A stretch of DNA of 64,000 nt, taken from contig JAMPDP010000001.1 in NCBI GenBank assembly GCA_023665605.1, positions 319,129 to 383,128 of the forward strand, written 5' to 3'. This document shows positions 62,041 through 64,000 of the stretch, piece after piece. The first letter of the stretch is position 1, and every line of letters begins with the position of its first letter. Made by a program: the position numbers and the translations under genes. The notes under the pieces are model-generated. The model was given only the letters and a program-made list of their open reading frames with translations. It was not told the origin of the DNA and ran no database searches. This stretch comes from Candidatus Amulumruptor caecigallinarius. Its GTDB lineage: Bacteria; Bacteroidota; Bacteroidia; Bacteroidales; Muribaculaceae.

Positions 62041-62352
62041 GATAGGTTTGTTAAAGAAGTTAGATAGTTATTGGTTAATTGATTAGATAAAGCGTGTTGA
62101 GAAAAACCGAACACGGAGAGAGAAAAAAAGAATGATGATGTCGAAGTAATAGCAAGCTGTGGCAAAGAGGAGGCCGCCGTGGCGGGGCCTTGCAGGCTAA
62201 TAAGTGACGGTATTGGCGGGAGAGGATGTGAGGCGGGCATCGCGCAGCGATGTCACCATATTAATAGCAAGCTCCTGAAGTCAAATAGTCTTTATCAGCA
62301 AGAAAGGTCACGCTGTCCCGAGGCGGGTGCGGCGGGTTGGTCTTTGTCAAAT
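62041..62352 (-). promoter_or_regulatory. Long 5' leader of the giant gene
   Basis: About 305 nt between predicted start and ATG with no gene. It holds two copies of AGCTTGCTATTA and a pyrimidine-rich stretch (TTCTTTTTTTCTCTCTCC). The last 60 nt before the ATG are AT-rich (TAATCAATTAACC), leaving the start unstructured. Confidence 0.5.
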
Positions 62353-62361
62353 GCAAAGGTA
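62353..62361 (-). promoter_or_regulatory. Promoter -7 box of the giant gene
   Basis: Minus-strand TACCTTTGC. A TTTG occurs upstream, but with only a 15-bp spacer, so -33 is imperfect. Confidence 0.55.
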
Positions 62362-62390
62362 GCGATTTCTCTTTAACAAAGTTTATAACA

Positions 62391-62400
62391 CCCCCCCCCC
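62391..62400. repeat. C10 homopolymer upstream of the giant-gene promoter
   Basis: Ten consecutive C residues on the plus strand about 30 bp upstream of the -7 box. Length is prone to slippage. Confidence 0.85.
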
Positions 62401-62482
62401 TTAACTTTATTTAACTTGGATTAATCCGCCCGGCTGAATAGCTGCATCCGCCCGATGGCTCGACAGCGGCACCTACAAGAAG

Positions 62483-62687
62483 AAATCCGCGTCCCATCCG
62501 CCCTAATCCGCGCCCCAAGGCGGAGCGAAGTGACGCCGACCCGCGATGCCCTAATCCGCCCTTAGGTGCCGCACGCCTGATGCTGCCAACCCATCGGCAA
62601 GAGGATTTCTCGGCATCGCGGATCGGCGACGCGCTCTCGCGCTACGCCTACTCTCGCGGATCTAAGCGGATGGGACGCGGATTTTTT
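62483..62687 (+). repeat. Large imperfect palindrome, copy 3 (array unit 1)
   Basis: Left AAATCCGCGTCCCATCCGCC, right GCGGATGGGACGCGGATTTTT. Core type B (contains CTTAGGTGCC and ATCGGCAAGAGG). Confidence 0.9.
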
Positions 62688-62729
62688 CTGATGTCAAAGG
62701 GATGAGCGCGAAGACCTGACATAGAAAAG

Positions 62730-62926
62730 AAAATCCGCGTTCCATCCGCTGAAATCCGCGCCCCAAGGCGAAGCGCAGCAACGCCGACCCGCGATGCCCG
62801 AAATCCCCCCAAATCCCCCCATAAAGCAAAAGGATAGAAAAGGATAAAAGGCATCGCGGGTCGGCGACGCGCTCTCGCGCTACGCCTGCCATCGCGGATC
62901 TAAGCGGATGGGACGCGGATTTTTTT
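62730..62926 (+). repeat. Large imperfect palindrome, copy 4 (array unit 2)
   Basis: Same arms. Core type A (CCCCATAAAGCAAAAGGATA). Preceded by the shared spacer beginning CTGATGTCAAAGGGA. Confidence 0.9.
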
Positions 62927-62969
62927 CTGATGTCAAAGGGAGGTGCTGCGAAGACCTGCCATAGCAAAG

Positions 62970-63164
62970 AAAATCCGCGTCCCATCCGCCCTAATCCGCG
63001 TCGTAAGGCGAAGCGTAGCGACGCCGACCCGCGATGCCAACCATCCCCTTGACATCCACCCTAAGCAAAAGCGCGGAAAAGGATGTGCGGCATCGCGGAT
63101 CGGCGATGCGCTCTCGCGCTACGCCTGCCATCGCGGATTTCAGCGGATGGGACGCGGATTTTTT
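62970..63164 (+). repeat. Large imperfect palindrome, copy 5 (array unit 3)
   Basis: Same arms. Core related to type A (AAGCAAAAGCGCGGAAAAGG). Followed by a different spacer (TTTTATGGAGGGGAT) shared with copy 1. Confidence 0.9.
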
Positions 63165-63252
63165 ATGTTTTATGGAGGGGATAGATGGTGCATGCAGGGA
63201 GCGTGGATGCAGGGAGCACGGATGCAAGGAGCGCAGTGTCAGCGAGCCAAAG

Positions 63253-63438
63253 AAAATCCGCGTCCCATCCGCCCTAATCCGCGCCTCAAGGCGGAGCGCA
63301 GCAACGCCGACCCGCGATGCCCGTATCCGCCCTTAGGTGCCACCATCGGCAAGAGGGGATTCTCGGCATCGCGGATCGGCGACGCGCTCTGGCGCTACGC
63401 CTGCCATCGCGGATCTAAGCGGATGGGACGCGGATTTT
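63253..63438 (+). repeat. Large imperfect palindrome, copy 6 (array unit 4)
   Basis: Same arms, core type B. Nearly identical to copy 7 in the right half and following spacer. Confidence 0.9.
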
Positions 63439-63479
63439 CTGATGTCAAAGGGAGGAGCGCGAAGTCCTGTCATAGCAAA

Positions 63480-63665
63480 AAAATCCGCGTACCATCCGCC
63501 CTAATCCGCGTCGTAAGGCGAAGCGTAGCGATGCCGACCCGCGATGCCCTAATCCGCCCTTAGGTGCCACCATCGGCAAGAGGGGATTCCCGGCATCGCG
63601 GATCGGCGACGCGCTCTGGCGCTACGCCTGCCATCGCGGATCTAAGCGGATGGGACGCGGATTTT
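63480..63665 (+). repeat. Large imperfect palindrome, copy 7 (array unit 5)
   Basis: Same arms (one change, GTACCATCC), core type B. The next unit starts exactly 227 bp later. Confidence 0.9.
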
Positions 63666-63706
63666 CTGATGTCAAAGGGAGGAGCGCGAAGTCCTGTCAT
63701 AGCAAA

Positions 63707-63897
63707 AAAATCCGCGTACCATCCGCCCTAATCCGCGTCGTAAGGCGAAGCGTAGCGATGCCGACCCGCGATGCCCGAAATCCCGCCAAATCCCCCCATA
63801 AAGCAAAAGGATAGAAAAGGATAAAAGGCATCGCGGGTCGGCACGGCGCAAAGCTCCTCGCCTGGAGACGCGGATCCAAGCGGATGGGACGCGGATT
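63707..63897 (+). repeat. Large imperfect palindrome, copy 8 (array unit 6), altered right arm
   Basis: Left half matches copy 7. The core is type A like copy 4. The inner right arm is replaced by GCACGGCGCAAAGCTCC before the final GCGGATGGGACGCGGATT. Confidence 0.88.
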
Positions 63898-63940
63898 AAT
63901 CTTGTTTTTTGCCGGAAGATGAGCCTGCGGAGGTGGGGGG

Positions 63941-64000
63941 TCAGTGGAGGCGGGGGCGGAGGGCGGCGTGGGCGCGGGCGGCCTTGGCGCGGGCTTCGTC
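63941..64000 (-). CDS. 3' end of an unidentified minus-strand gene
   Basis: The minus strand reads DEARAKAARAHAALRPRLH then TGA (63943-63941), running off the right edge. Compositionally coding-like (Ala/Arg helix), but only 19 codons are visible, so the product is unknown. Confidence 0.45.
   Translation of the reverse strand, partial: DEARAKAARAHAALRPRLH

Noticed and set aside
62943..63563. 206-codon plus-strand open frame across the palindrome array
   Set aside because: It is made of repeat units; the protein is low-complexity Arg/Ala/Gly and repeats with the DNA. No start context or homologous look.
62483..63897. CRISPR array
   Set aside because: Units are about 190-210-bp palindromes with related, not unique, spacers, and no cas genes are present.

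Overview
The window looks like chromosomal DNA of a Bacteroidota member of the order Bacteroidales, most likely Muribaculaceae (S24-7) or a relative. The evidence is the gene families present (DUF4290, DUF4293, DUF4922, DUF4230, a Porin_10-type porin, an EF-G2-type paralogue), fairly high GC, and many copies of the Bacteroidales promoter pattern TTTG-N19-21-TAnnTTTG with few Shine-Dalgarno sites. The family assignment is inference; no rRNA or tRNA was seen to confirm it.

Layout. 0-5 kb (minus strand): folP, a diadenylate cyclase gene, a DUF59 Fe-S gene, an LpxH-like hydrolase gene, gmd and fcl (GDP-fucose synthesis), reading toward the left edge. 5-14.3 kb (plus): B12-dependent ribonucleotide reductase, EF-P, a flavodiiron protein, a porin with a solute-binding protein, and a secreted GH13 amylase. 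A 322-bp MITE-like element follows the amylase stop codon. 14.7-22.6 kb: a small envelope-stress cluster (two YtxH proteins, holin-X, a small protein), an Na/Pi cotransporter, DUF5715 and a large AsmA-like protein. 22.6-24.07 kb is an unusually long non-coding stretch holding a palindromic repeat, two consensus promoters and several hairpins, probably one or two structured RNAs.

24.07-30.75 kb is the most interesting gene cluster: eleven closely spaced plus-strand genes, mostly without assigned function. They encode two consecutive proteins that are each an internal tandem duplication, a TerB-like protein, an inner-membrane-anchored OmpA/MotB-like protein, two DUF4230 proteins, several tiny proteins, a YkvA/DUF1232 protein and a voltage-sensor ion channel with a non-canonical selectivity filter. 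30.8-39 kb is housekeeping: HAD phosphatase, aroB, surE, DUF4293, DUF4290, rimM, malic enzyme and an MFS transporter. The 39 kb gap carries a complete-looking small RNA gene on the minus strand and a palindromic operator candidate upstream of an EF-G paralogue that lacks the catalytic histidine.

41.8-54.4 kb: an MBOAT O-acyltransferase with an SGNH-like partner (minus), a MACPF/perforin lipoprotein, a secreted endonuclease I, then a tight peptidoglycan-recycling-like operon (GlcNAc-type kinase, GT2, DUF4922, SpoIID/LytB, AmpG-like transporter). 54.4-64 kb is dominated by one 2354-residue secreted modular protein. It is flanked on both sides by eight same-orientation copies of a roughly 190-210-bp imperfect palindrome (two copies at its 3' side, six in an array upstream), and a C10 tract lies just upstream of its promoter. 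The last bases are the 3' end of another minus-strand gene.
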